Position numbers and translations under genes: made by a program. This document shows positions 22,790 through 33,264 of a stretch of DNA of 64,000 nucleotides, piece by piece. Origin of the DNA: Aquarana catesbeiana (Eukaryota > Chordata > Amphibia > Anura > Ranidae). How positions within the stretch are numbered: the stretch's first letter is position 1; every line of letters begins with the position of its first letter. The notes beneath the pieces were generated by a model. That model was not told the DNA's origin, made no database searches, and saw only the letters and a list, made by a program, of their open reading frames with translations. The stretch is taken from assembly GCF_042186555.1 (NCBI RefSeq), contig NC_133334.1, positions 27,066,971 to 27,130,970 of the forward strand, written 5' to 3'.

Positions 22790-23217
22790 CCCCTTTCACA
22801 CTGAGGCGTTTTTCATGCGCTTTAGCGCTAAAAATAGCGCCTGTAAAGCGCCTGAAAGAAGCCTCAGCTGCAAACCCAGTGTGAAAGCCCCAGTGCTTTC
22901 ACCCTGGGGCGCTGCGCTGGCAGGACGTCAGAAAAAGTCCTGCAAGCAGCGTTTTTGCAGTGCATTAGAAGCGGTGAACTCACCGCTCCTAAAGCGCCCG
23001 TGCCCATTGAAAACAATGGGGCAGCGCTGCTATACCACTGGCAAAATGCCGCTGCAGCGGCGTTTTGCGGGCGGATTTAACCCCTTTTCGCCCGCTAGCG
23101 GGGGTTAAAACCGCCCCGCTAGCGGCCGAATAGCGCCGCTAAAACGTCGGTAAAGCAGCGCTAAAAATAGCACCACTTTACCGCTGACGCCCGGGGGTGG
23201 CTCAGTGTGAAAGGGCT
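22790..23217. mobile_element. MITE with CCTTTCACACTGA ends
   Basis: The ends CCCCTTTCACACTGAGGCG and GGCTCAGTGTGAAAGGG are inverted repeats. Internal GCGCTAAAAATAGCGCC, GCCCGCTAGCGGG and CGCTAAAAATAGCACC motifs match the copy at 18,808. Confidence 0.7.
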
Positions 23218-23596
23218 CAAAGTGTCACATTCTATAATTATCCCCCCAGGCCCTGGCTGTGCTATGTTGTGCTACAAAATGCGAACTTTGACTTTGTTGC
23301 TTCGATTTGTAGCGCACGCGGTACAAAGTGCGGTCTATAAATAAACACCAGCCAGGCCATGCCACCTCTGTCTGTCTGTGCCAGGAAACGGTCCTGAGAA
23401 ACGATTCAATGTTATTTCATGTGTTCAGATAGCACCAACAGATGCGGTAGCGCAGCTTTGCTAACAGGTGCAGCTCACATTAAAGCTTACAATCTAATCT
23501 CCCTAGCAGGGCCGCACATACACCGTTATGATGGGAGCTGATCAACTGAAATCTGTGTTGTGTTTTAGTAGAAAATGACTACAAATCTGCCTCCTG
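23218..23596. other. Intergenic, no feature seen
   Basis: No repeat arm or long frame stands out. Confidence 0.4.
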
Positions 23597-23875
23597 AGGC
23601 TCCGTTTCCACTTGTGCAACTTGTCCTGCGATTTGGGACTGCAAAGTCGCACGACAAGTCGTACCCCATGATTTCCAATGAGTACCGGTCATATCTGTGC
23701 GACTTCAAGTCTCAGCGATTTCAAAGTAGTCCCTGCACTACTTTGATCCGACCTTGATGAGACTTGAGGTCCATAGACCTCAATAATACACAGGCATGGT
23801 TTCAAGTCGCATCAAAATCGCGGCAAAATCGCGTGACTTTCAGCTCGCAATAGTGGAAACCTAGGCTGAATCTCA
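23597..23875. mobile_element. MITE, second copy of the 17,888 element (opposite sense)
   Basis: CACTTGTGCAACTTGTCCTG, GGGACTGCAAAGTCGCA, CCAATGAGTACCGG, AAAGTAGTCCCTGCACTACT and ATCGCGGCAAAATCGCG follow the reverse order of the 17.9-kb copy. Non-coding. Confidence 0.6.
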
Positions 23876-24130
23876 AGGCTACAAGTTAATAAAAGGGAAA
23901 CTAAATCAGAGAGGAGCACAAATTAGTCAATTTTGGCTCATAAAAGTAAATCTGGCATCTTATGGTGTCTCCTCTTTGGCAGGGAATTTCCTCATAGATA
24001 GAGTAGGGGAGGGCTACACCCCTTTATTTGTTTTGCCATCTGTGCCCCATTGGAGAGATTTCTCTTCACTTCCTGTCCAGGGGCGGCCCGTTCATTAAGG
24101 GCACACGGGCGCCACCTCCTCTATGTAGAA

Positions 24131-24163
24131 TGGATAGATTCATGCATTGCATGAATCTATCCA
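24131..24163. repeat. Perfect 33-bp palindrome
   Basis: TGGATAGATTCATGCA and its exact reverse complement are separated by one base. The surrounding 24.0-24.5 kb has no gene. A second small hairpin (GTTAGAAAAGCA with TGCTTTTCTAAC) lies at about 24,310-24,343. Confidence 0.85.
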
Positions 24164-24529
24164 TGGCCGCCACTGCCACCCCCCATTCAGGTGTCCGACC
24201 CCCTTTTTTCATGAATTTGAAGCACATTTATTAGAGCCAGAGGCTCTAATAGGCTTCAAAAAAGGGGGACTTGGAGCGCAGAGCGTTGCGCTCGGAGCCC
24301 ACCCAGGTGTGTTAGAAAAGCAGATAAATATTTGCTTTTCTAACACTGAACCACCTCTCCAAGAATCAGGTAGCGTGGGTATGATACCTGTCACCTGATT
24401 GGCTGAAAGCACAGGCGATCCTATTGGACGCCTAGCAGGAAGAAGAGACACACAGAGGACACAGCTTGCTGCTGCCTGACCCGCCACCAAGATGGGGTAA
24501 GTGCCGGTCAGACAGCGGACGGGCGGGGG

Positions 24530-24795
24530 CCACAGTGGCTGCATTTGATGAGGCACAATGGTGGCATTTGATGAGGCACAATGGTGGCATTTGATGGGCA
24601 CAGTGGTGGCAAGTGATGGGCACAGTGGCGGCATTTGATGGCACAGCGGCTGCATTTGATGGGCACAGTGGCGGCAATTGATGGCACAGTGGCTGTGTTT
24701 GATGGCACAGTGGCTGCGTTTTATGGCACAGTGGCTGCGTTTGATGGGCATAGTGGCTGCATGTGATGGGCACAGTGAGGATGCAATTGATGGGT
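24530..24795. repeat. Minisatellite, ~22-bp unit
   Basis: About 12 irregular copies of GGCACAGTGGCTGCATTTGA plus TG, with TGAGGCACAATGGTGGCA variants. Unit length drifts between 21 and 23 bp. Open frames on both strands across it are periodicity artefacts. Confidence 0.85.
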
Positions 24796-25367
24796 TTTTT
24801 TTTCAGTATTTTTCAGTTTGTTTGCACCCCCCAAAGAGCACCAGCCACCACTGTTCCTGTCCCATAGCCAAAACATGAAGTGAGAGGAAATCCCTCCAAA
24901 GTGAGGGAATCCCTGGTTGTCACCAGAACTAGGAAGATTTCCATTGGAAGATTTCCCCTTTATTCCTGTTCTGGTGACAAATCAAAATTTTAGATTTTCT
25001 TTCCCTTTCAGTGATAACGGTCAGCAGGACATTTAGGGAGGGTAAATCTCCCTGATGGGGACACAGACAGTGATAAAAAACCTGATGGTGGGGGGGGGGG
25101 GGGGGGTCTAATCCTTCTCCACTCTATCCAAAACAAAAAAAAGTATACTTTCCATATTTAAAACGGAGAACAAATTCACTTTAAAACCCAACTCCATGCA
25201 AAAAAAAATTTTTCCCTGGCAGTGGCACTGTGCCCGCATTGCAAGGGTCAACTGCTCATTTTTGTCTCGGGGATTGGAGAAGGGAGATACACTTACCTGA
25301 TCCTCTGATTCTCTGCACAGAAGACCGGTCCCTGCAGCTCCCTCCCATCCCCCTCCACCCTTGTGTG

Positions 25368-25436
25368 GTGGACTGTTCCTGATGTCATCAAGCCCATAGA
25401 CCTGCTCTAAATGTGAGGACATCAGGAACAGTCCAC
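25368..25436. repeat. Inverted repeat, 19-bp perfect arms, 31-bp loop
   Basis: GTGGACTGTTCCTGATGTC at 25,368-25,386 is exactly complementary to 25,418-25,436. It lies between a TTTAAAACGGAG-type and a short G-run (25,446-25,456) and is probably part of a non-autonomous element. Confidence 0.8.
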
Positions 25437-25752
25437 TGCTAGATCGGGGGGGGGGGGTCATCATTTGCCACTGGAGAGGAGGATCGGGGGTGTATAAGCT
25501 TTCTGGTCGCCGCTGGACAAAATGTTAACCCATGCAGCGGGGACACAGGGAAGGTCAGACACATCTGAGCTCTTATCCCAACCTCCAACAGAGATCACAT
25601 GACTAAGTACCTAGGTTTTTGGCCAGGTGACCAGCACTTAAGAAGCCTAGAAGCATTTTCTCTAGCAAAGGTAAAAGGTATTAGTTCTTCAAATATTCTT
25701 TATGTACCCGTCCCAGCAAGACAGTTAAAGAGATGATACTGCAAAACACACA

Positions 25753-26804
25753 TTAACCACTTGCTTACTGGGCACTTAAACCCCCCTCCTGCCCAGGTCA
25801 ATTTTCAGCTTTTAGCGCTGTCACTCTTTGAATGACAATTGTGCGGTTATACAACACTGCACCCAAATAAAATTTTTATCATTTTTTTTCCCCACAAATA
25901 GAGCTTTCTTTTGGTGGTATTTGATCACCTCTGCGTTTTTTAGTTTTTGTTAAAAAAAAATTGAAAAAGACAGAATTTATAAAAAAAAAAAAATTATATT
26001 TTTTCAATATTTTGTTATAAAATTTTGCAAACAGGTAATTTTTCTGCTTCATTGATGTACGCTGATGAGGCGGCACTGATGGGCACTGATGGGTGGCAGT
26101 GATGGGCACTGATTGCTTACACTGATGGCAGCACTGCTAGGTGGCACTGATTGGCACCACTGGTGGGCATTGATAGGTGGCACTTGTGGGCATTGATAGG
26201 TGGCACTGCTGGGCACTGTGGGCACTGGCAGGTGGCAATGACAGGTGGCACTGGCAGGCACAGATGAGGCATATGTGTCTCCTTCCTCTTCGGGACCGAT
26301 GTTCCTTTAACATTAGCCGGTGGCACTTGTGGGCATTGATAGGTGGCACTGCTGGGCACTGTGGGCACTGGCAGGTGGCAATGACAGGTGGCACTGGCAG
26401 GCACAGATGAGGCATATGTGTCTCCTTCCTCTTCGGGACCGATGTTCCTTTAACATTAGCCGGTGATCGGCTTTTTTTTCTCCTCATGCTGACAGCATGA
26501 GGAGAAAAGAAAAAAGATTACAGAGCTCTTGTTTACATCATGTGATCAGCTGTCATTGGCTGACAGCTGATCACATGGTAAGGGGCCGGGATCAGCCCCT
26601 TACTTGGATCTGTGATCATCTGAGTCTCCGTGACCCGGTGATCACAGCGCGCGCACCGCGTGCCCCGCAGGGTGCGCACGGTGCGCACGGTGCGCACGGT
26701 GCGCGTGCATAGGGGAGGGGAGGACGTCCCATGACGGTCACCCGGAAATTGAGGTCCGCGCTGTGGCCGTCATTCGGCTATGGCCCGGACCTCAAGTGGT
26801 TAAA
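25753..26804 (-). mobile_element. Complete TTAA/CCACTT ranid element, copy D
   Basis: The left end is TTAACCACTTGCTTACTGGG and the right end GGACCTCAAGTGGTTAA, so both termini are TTAA plus CCACTT. On the minus strand it has the family signature (ATCAAATACCACCAAAAGAA, AGCTCTATTTGTGGGG) near 25,900. Inside lies a GGTGGCACTGATGGGCA minisatellite, a 39-bp palindrome (26,538-26,577, CATGTGATCAGCTGTCA arms) and four copies of GGTGCGCAC near 26,665-26,705. Non-coding; TTAA suggests piggyBac or Kolobok. Confidence 0.7.
26181..26466. repeat. Perfect tandem duplication, 2 x 143 bp
   Basis: The block CACTTGTGGGCATTGATAGG ... CATTAGCCGGTGG at 26,181-26,323 repeats at 26,324-26,466 with no difference that I can see. 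It lies at the edge of the element's internal GGCACTGATGGG array and looks very recent. Confidence 0.85.
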
Positions 26805-27256
26805 TATTCTGTCCTAGACAAATGTCTGCATGCTGTCGATCACCTCATGTCTATGAGGGGCCCCAACGGCGGCCGGCTTAGAAAACCTTCATCCATTTAC
26901 TCTCTGACCAGAATTCAGCAATTAAAATTGAGTAGATTCCAAAGAACCCCTTTTGCAGTTCCACCCTGATTACAGGATTGCAGAGCTCAATTCTGCAGAC
27001 TGCTAGCCCATTTTTTTGTTGCCATGGAAATACATTAAATCTGAACTCTGCCCTTCCCTTCAGTCTTGCACAGTTGTACCGTCCCCTCTCCTGTACTGAA
27101 ATGGCTTACTCTGATTTCACTGCACACTGTGAGCTTCTCATAATGTGCATTGGAAGCTGCAACAAGTCAGATAGACCCTGGCTGGTGGACGTCTGGTATC
27201 ATCCAGCCCTTTCCTACCCAGCCTGACTGTCCCTGGCCCATCCCTTTCATTTATTG
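26805..27256. other. Intergenic, no gene seen
   Basis: Non-repetitive looking within the window. No splice-bounded coding frame that I can support. Confidence 0.4.
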
Positions 27257-27767
27257 CAGTGGTCATCAACCCGTGTCCTCAGGGCCCACTAACAGGCCAG
27301 GTTTGCAAGATAACTGAAATACATCACAAGTGATATCATTTGCTGCTCAGTGATTGTATACTTGCCAATAATCACGAATTTGCCGGGAAAATCCCGAAAA
27401 TCCGACCTGTTCCGATGTTCCGAATGTTCCGATTTTTTATTGTCCCGGCATTTGTCTCAAAAATTGTTTTTTGTCCCGCTCCCGGGCCGCTCTGTCATAC
27501 CCCCGTCATGACACACACAGTGTGTCATGACGCTATGCTAATAGTCAGATCATCTCGGCACATGCACGCTGTAGGGAGAGAGGCAGCGAGCCGCTATGTT
27601 TCTCCAGCAAGGAATGAGTGGGCGGGGTCGTAAGCGTCACTGCTGCTCTGTCCCGCCCTATGCCATGCTGCCTGCATGTTGGGGACGCCGTGGGGTAGGA
27701 GCTGCTGGGAGCGGTAGAAGGGCGGATTGAACTCGGCTGGCCAGCAGGACCAGGTATGTGCTGCCTT

Positions 27768-28230
27768 CTCCCCATACACCGCCCTGCATCCTGATGACCT
27801 CCGTACACCGCCCTGCAACCTGCTGACCTCTGTACACCGCCCTGCAACCTGCTGACCTCTGTACACCGCCCTGCAACCTGCTGACCTCCGTACACCGCCC
27901 TGCAACCTGCTGACCTCCGTACACCGCCCTGTCTCGTCCTGATCGGAACTCGTCCTGATTAATTTTCCGGGATGGCTCCGCTGCTGGGGACACCAGATGT
28001 AAAGTAGGGCTCCGCTGCTGGGGACACCAGATGTAAAGTAGGGCTCCGCTGCTGGGCACACCAGATGTAAGGAGGGGCTCCGCTGCCAGGGACACATCTG
28101 TAAGGAGGGCCTCTGCTTCTGGGGGCACTGGATGTAAGGACAGACTCTGCTGGGGGCACCTGATGTAAGGACAGACTCTGCTGGGGGCACCTGATGTAAG
28201 GACGGACTCTGCTAGGGACTCCTGATGGCA
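27768..28230. repeat. Two adjacent minisatellites (~29 bp and ~32 bp units)
   Basis: 27,768-27,930 has six copies of TGCAACCTGCTGACCTCCGT ACACCGCCC-type units. 27,965-28,230 has about eight copies of GGGCTCCGCTGCTGGGGACA CCAGATGTAA-type units, diverging to the right (GGGGGCACCTGATGTAAGGA). Frames that cross them are artefacts. Confidence 0.85.
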
Positions 28231-28479
28231 TCTGGTGGCAGGCGACGTGGCAGGTGACACGCTCAGGGGTCCCACTGATTCTGGATTATGGTGAGTTGAA
28301 TGATTTCATTCTATATTACAATGTAATAATAGTAATAATGCACGTCAATCATCCTGACACCACAACAACCATGGTGCTGGGATGATTGAAGCGCCAACAC
28401 CAGGTGTTTGGAGTATCTTTATCTGCTGATTTGTTAAACTCTGGAATACACATTTCTATTGTGGTGTAGGATCTGGGCC

Positions 28480-28580
28480 TGCTGTCCCTCCATCCCTCTT
28501 TCCTTACTTCTCTCTCCTTCCCTCCTTCTTTCCTTCTTTCTCTCTCCCTCCCTCCCTCTTTTCCCCTTTCTTTCTCCATC
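28480..28580. repeat. CT-rich low-complexity tract
   Basis: Irregular CCCTCC, TTCCTT and TCTCTC runs on the plus strand, within the nested hAT-like element. Confidence 0.8.
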
Positions 28581-29147
28581 TCTCATTCATCTCAGACTGT
28601 AACCACACCCCCATTTGAACCATGCCCACATAAGCCACGCCCACCATTCACGTAAACCACGCCCATCTTTTGGCGCATCGCGCGCCACATTTTTCTTTTC
28701 TCACTGTGTCACGTCTACAAATGAATGCCCGCCCCCTAATTAGAACAAGACTCCGCCTACAGCCAAAAAAGTGTCCCTACATTTTTTTTTACAATGTTGG
28801 CAACTATGTGATTGCAGTATTCTAGTCTGCATCTATCTAAGGTAGCACATAAAACCTGGCCTGTTAGTGGGTCCTGAGGACAGGAGTTGATGACCACTGA
28901 TTTTATTTAACTAGTTCTTTCAATCATAGAGGATCAAAATGACATTTGGGTGGTACCTAGGAACATATACCCTGCCTAGGAACACCCACTCCTCCAGACT
29001 GACACCCACCCACCAAGGCATTTTGATATTTGCATAACTCCTCCGAAGAGCCAACCCCACTGCTTGCATTGGAGCTGAGTGGTCATGAGAGGAGTACTGA
29101 GGCAGGTTGCTTTGATGTTTTCAGGAAGCCATTTACAGCCCCTTCAA

Positions 29148-29395
29148 CTAGGAAGAAAAGAACGGCTGCACTCTACAGGAACGTTCCAACTATTTTATTC
29201 CAAAAATAGCAAATGACAGCCAGCAAAGACAGAGTGTTCGAACACAGGAGGTGACTCGTGCGTTTCACACTGACCTCAGTGCTTCTTCTTAAAAAAAACC
29301 CCCAAAAAATAAGCCCCTTCCACTAGCCATGATCTGCCTTCATTGCATAGAGAAGCACAGAGACCCAGTGATGGACCAAAACAGGGTATGTAGTA
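29148..29395 (-). repeat. Penelope-like 5'-end relic with hammerhead-like motif
   Basis: On the minus strand about 29,228-29,292 reads AAGAAGAAGCACTGAGGTCA then GTGTGAAACGCACGAG. This follows the order CUGANGA-like box (decayed), stem II (CACTGA/TCAGTG), GAAAC and a short stem seen in the PLE repeats at 54.5, 60.2 and 60.8 kb. It is followed by a GTTCGAACACTCTGTC stretch. I infer an old PLE-derived fragment. Confidence 0.45.
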
Positions 29396-29397
29396 AA

Positions 29398-29535
29398 AGT
29401 GTAAATAAAGGTATTTGCGCTGCGCTTGATAATATAACATAAGAATAATACCAAAAATCACTTATAAATAAATATCAAAGTGAATATATCTTTCTACACG
29501 ATAACTTTCTATGTGCAATGTGCATACAATCATCT

Positions 29536-29585
<50 letters not shown>

Positions 29586-30850
29586 AAGCAATTCTAAGTG
29601 CAATGTGCATATATAATTATACCAATAAATATCTTAATCCAGTGATGAGCTAAAAAAACATGCAGTATCTCGCATAAAGTGCAACATGCAAGAAAAGTAT
29701 CAAATTGCATAAAAGTGCCCAGTGCATCTTAAACACAATTGATATAATCTGTGTTTAGTGAAATCCTTATAATAGTGTCCAAGAAATGTCCAAATTAAAT
29801 GTGCGTCTGTATCCAAAAGAAATGAATGTCCAAATCATCCAGCGTGCTGAATTCAAATGCTGCAAACAACCGTGATGTGTCTTGGTGACCCCCCAAAGTG
29901 ATTGCGCTCACCTCAGAGCGTGTGACACAGTGGTTAACTGCGTCAAATCACGCTTTGTAGCCACCCCTTGGGCTCTGCATGGTAAGCTAGATACGATCTC
30001 CACTCTGGGTTAAATGGCTCCATAGACATCCAATCATAAAAATGAAGAGAGACTATATAGTGTAATACTATTAAACACTAGTTTATTAGACAGAAAACCA
30101 CTTCCCACAAAGGGGTACTCACATTCTCTTGGTGCTGCTGTGCACCAAACAATAAAACAGTATGTAAAAACGCCAATCTGTATGCCGCAGGGTATGTGTT
30201 TCTCCCAGCTCAGCTGTGTGCTGCTCACTCCGTCCTGGCCCCTCCCCTACGCGGGTTCGACACAGGGAGTCACGTGTCTTCATCAGGGGGATGATTTGGA
30301 CATTCATTTCTTTTGGATACAGACGCACATTTCATTTGGACATTTCTTGGACACTATTATAAGGATTTCACTAAACACAGATTATATCAATTGTGTTTAA
30401 GATGCACTGGGCACTTTTATGCAATTTGATACTTTTCTTGCATGTTGCACTTTATGCGAGATACTGCATGTTTTTTTTAGCTTATCACTGGATTAAGATA
30501 TTTATTGGTATAATTATATATGCACATTGCACTTAGAATTGTTTGGTATATATATATATATATATATTGTAGATGATTGTATGCACATTGCACATAGAAA
30601 GTTATCGTGTAGAAAGATATATTCACTTTGTTTGATATTTATTTATAAGTGATTTTTGGTATTATTCTTATGTTATATTATCAAGCGCAGCGCAAATACC
30701 TTTATTTACACTCTTTGCACGATTATGAATACGTGAACTGCGTTTGCTGCTAGATATTTCTTTTTTATATCATTTTTTTTGATTTCCACGTTTTGTGCAC
30801 ATTGAGCATTGGATTATTGTGGCTCGCAAGACTTCTCTTTGTTTATGTAG
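29398..30850. mobile_element. Head-to-head pair of Penelope-like element ends (decayed)
   Basis: Left arm 29,398-29,840 and right arm 30,289-30,711 are reverse complements; they differ chiefly in an (AT)n run (29,540-29,583 against 30,547-30,568). The spacer (29,841-30,288) has the PLE pseudo-LTR signature on the minus strand: CACCTCAGAGCGTGTGACAC, a GGGCTCTGC block, GGGTACTCACAT, GTCCTGGCCCCTCCCCTACG. The tail at 30,712-30,850 (GCACGATTATGAA, GGCTCGCAAGA) matches 61,670-61,760. So one PLE end points left and one right. Confidence 0.75.
30245..30294 (-). ncRNA. Hammerhead-ribozyme-like motif (PLE relic)
   Basis: Minus strand in order: UCCCC, CUGAUGA, an extra A, stem II GACAC/GUGUC with a ~10-nt loop, GAA, CCCGCG, UA, GGGGA. 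UCCCC can pair with GGGGA to form stem I, and GUA is an allowed cleavage triplet. The core differs from canonical (extra A before stem II, third A of GAAA lost), so activity is doubtful. PLE repeats are known to carry minimal type I hammerheads. Confidence 0.45.
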
Positions 30851-30907
30851 TAAAAGTGGAAAGGTTTGGTTTAAAAATGCAAGGAAGGCCAAATATATGC
30901 AGATTAA

Positions 30908-31337
30908 AGAGGAGCTCCAGGCTCCACCCAAAAAAAATTAAAGTCAGCAGCTACATATACTGTAGCTGCTGACGTTTAATATAAGGACCCTTACCTGTCC
31001 AGGGTTCCCTCGATGTCCTCACCTGAGCTGATTCTTCAATCGGCTTCGGGTGCTGGGGCCGGCATCTGAAGTGAGAGAAACAGGGAGTGAAGTCTTGTGG
31101 CTTCACAGTCAGGTTTCGCGCTGCGCCTTGTGAATGGTCCCCGTAGCCTTCTGGGACCTGTGATGTGTCCCAGAAGACTGCGGGAAAAGGAGGAGGGGGG
31201 GCGCTGCAATCTAAGCCAGAAGTGGGAGCAGGTATCTATCAAAACCAGGTACTCCCCCCCCCAAAAGTGCCAAACGTGGCTGCAGAGGGGGGAGGGTGCA
31301 AACAAGCAGAACTTTCACTCTTGGGTGGAGCTCTGCT
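30908..31337. mobile_element. TTAA-flanked MITE
   Basis: TTAA lies at 30,904-30,907 and 31,338-31,341. The ends AGAGGAGCTCCAGGCTCCAC and (inverted) AGCAGAGCTCCACCCAAGAG are related. A short hairpin AGTCAGCAGCTACATATACT pairs with the following AGCTGCTGAC near 30,942-30,975. Non-coding; same style as 13,398. Confidence 0.65.
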
Positions 31338-31354
31338 TTAAACTTCAGCATTAA

Positions 31355-32292
31355 AGAGGAACTGCAATCTGCTCACATAGTTTGTAATAAAAACATCTTT
31401 GCCATTCTGAAGCTTCCCTCCAACCACTTTGCATATTATTTTATATATACTGTGATTCTGTACTGGCCAAATATGCTGCAGAAATCTCCCTCCACTGATT
31501 CTGGCTGCAGCCATTTTAACTGTGGGCAGCTGAAGCTGCTGCCTGTTCACTTCCTGGATTTACACAGACACACACCTCCAGCTCTGCAGCTCTCATTGGC
31601 CCTCTTATGACTCATTCCTCCTCCCTTCCTGGCAAACTCACGAGAGTGAGAGAGAGAGCTGTGCATGATGTCATCAGCCTAGGCTAATGACCAGACAAGA
31701 AACAGGAAGTGGGCTGTATAAGGTGTTTACAGTGGAACCTTGGATTATGAGCATAATCCGTTCCAGGAGAATGCTTGTAATCCAAAGCACTCGCATCAAA
31801 GCGAGTTTTCCCATAGAAGTCAATGGAAATGAAGATAATTCGTTCCGCATTGACTTCTATTGCATGCAATACCGCATGTGGCCAGAGGTGGGGGGGGGGC
31901 ATCAGAGAGCCTCGGAAATACTCGGCGACAGCTTGGCTGAACTCTGAAGCCCTCGGAAAGGCTCAAGTGAATTTCCGAGTGATTTCGAGTATTTCCGAAC
32001 GGCTCCGAACCGGTCCGAGTGTCACCGGCGCCCCCCCCGCACCTCTGGCCAAATGCGGTACTGCACACCCCATTAGCTCGAATCCTGCTCGTTTTGTGAG
32101 ACAACACTCGCAGTCAGGATTTTTAGAAAAAAGTTGCTCGTCTTTCAAAATGCTTGTTAACCGCGTTACTCGTAAACCAAGGTTCCACTGTACTGGCAGA
32201 AAAAAAATGTTTTACTATCCAAAGTTAAAACAACAAAAGCAAAAGATTTAATAGATGGAAAGATGCAAAAAAAATATGGCTGAAGGTCCGCT
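31355..32292. mobile_element. TTAA-flanked MITE interrupted by a TA-flanked MITE
   Basis: TTAA at 31,351-31,354 and 32,293-32,296; the left end is AGAGGAACTGCAATCTGC and the right end GGCTGAAGGTCCGCTT. Outside the nested insert it contains TCACATAGTTTGTAATAAAA and GTGACTCATTCC-like text. The insert is annotated separately. Confidence 0.6.
31730..32190. mobile_element. Tc1/mariner-superfamily MITE
   Basis: The ends CAGTGGAACCTTGGATTATG and, inverted from the right, CAGTGGAACCTTGGTTTACG are matched, with TA on each side (31,728-31,729 and 32,191-32,192). An 11-G run and a 9-C run flank GCCAGAGGTG/CACCTCTGGCC, so an inner inverted repeat is also present (about 31,870-31,896 and 32,028-32,056). 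Non-coding, 461 bp. A CAGT start with TA target fits mariner or pogo type. Confidence 0.7.
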
Positions 32293-32299
32293 TTAATAA

Positions 32300-33260
32300 A
32301 AAGGTAGAGTTGCTGTAACAGGTTATATTGTATGGAATTATTTTGCTACATTTGTAACATGAATTGTATGTTGTTGAATTTGTTACATTTGCAACTTTGG
32401 CAACATGAACGTGAAGAAGATGTACAGGTCCGGCCAGCGTGGCAATTGCCAGGCGCCCTCTCTTCAGCAGGGTGTGCCGGGCCGTTGCTGAAAATATAAA
32501 GGGTGGCACAAACCGCCGTCGGCAATTAATAAAACCACCACGCCTCTATCATCCTCCACCGTTCACTGCAGCCTACTCAGAATTCTCCCAAGGATGAGCC
32601 GAGCTCGGTGAATTATGTATGAAGACTTGTTTACAGCACGCACTGAAATCCCTCCGATCCCTAAGCTCTGTATACGGATCATCGGAAGAACAAGGATCCA
32701 TAATAAGAGCGGTGGTGTCACCGGGGGGGGGGGGGGTTGATAATTCATGTGCCCAGCTGCCCGCAGTAAGGAGACCATCACTGCCAAGGTTACATAAGTC
32801 ACTCCTTGGCTCAGATGCCCCCCCCCCCCCCCCGTCCTCAGTGACTGAGGAATTCTGGGTATGTCAGTTGTATTTTTATAATTGACCTACTGTGCACACT
32901 GTGCCCCCTCTATTTAGACAGATGTGTCCACATTCCATGGTGATCGTCTTAACATGGCCTGGCGCTAATTGTACAATACGTGTGAAAATCATCGACACCC
33001 TAAAGTAGATCTGAACTCTAACTGAATGACATTGTTCAGAGGGCCGAAGCCTTGTGTATCATAAACAATTCATATGTCCTTTTTTTCTATTACCACCTCC
33101 CAGCGGCTCTTTAAGTGGCCGTTGATGTCTGCTTGAATGGGTTGCTTCGGCAGCGGTACTGCGCTCCGAACGTGAAAAGGGGTATCATTTTTGCCAAATC
33201 TGCGAAGCAATGCATTGTGGACACTGCATTTATACAACCCCATCCAATTGCCTTTGAAGC
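32300..33260. other. Intergenic, no gene seen
   Basis: It contains homopolymer G and C runs (32,719-32,735 and 32,818-32,833) and otherwise unremarkable sequence. No supported exon or element boundary. Confidence 0.4.
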
Positions 33261-33264
33261 TTAA

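Larger units (their letters stand above)
27357..28806. mobile_element. Second hAT-like element nested inside
   Basis: It is flanked by AGTGATTG (27,349-27,356) and TGTGATTG (28,807-28,814), an 8-bp duplication with one mismatch, the hAT hallmark. The ends TATACTTGCCAA and TTGGCAACTA are roughly inverted. It carries GTCCCGGCATTTGTC-type text and two minisatellites. No transposase is visible. Confidence 0.6.
27257..28899. mobile_element. hAT-like non-autonomous element, split by a second one
   Basis: The ends CAGTGGTCATCAACCCGTGT and, inverted from the right, CAGTGGTCATCAACTCCTGT continue to match through CCTCAGG and CCCACTAACAGGCCAGGTTT, about 48 bp. A CAGTGGTC start is typical of hAT elements. 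Its body was only ~190 bp before a second element inserted at 27,356/28,807. Confidence 0.75.
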
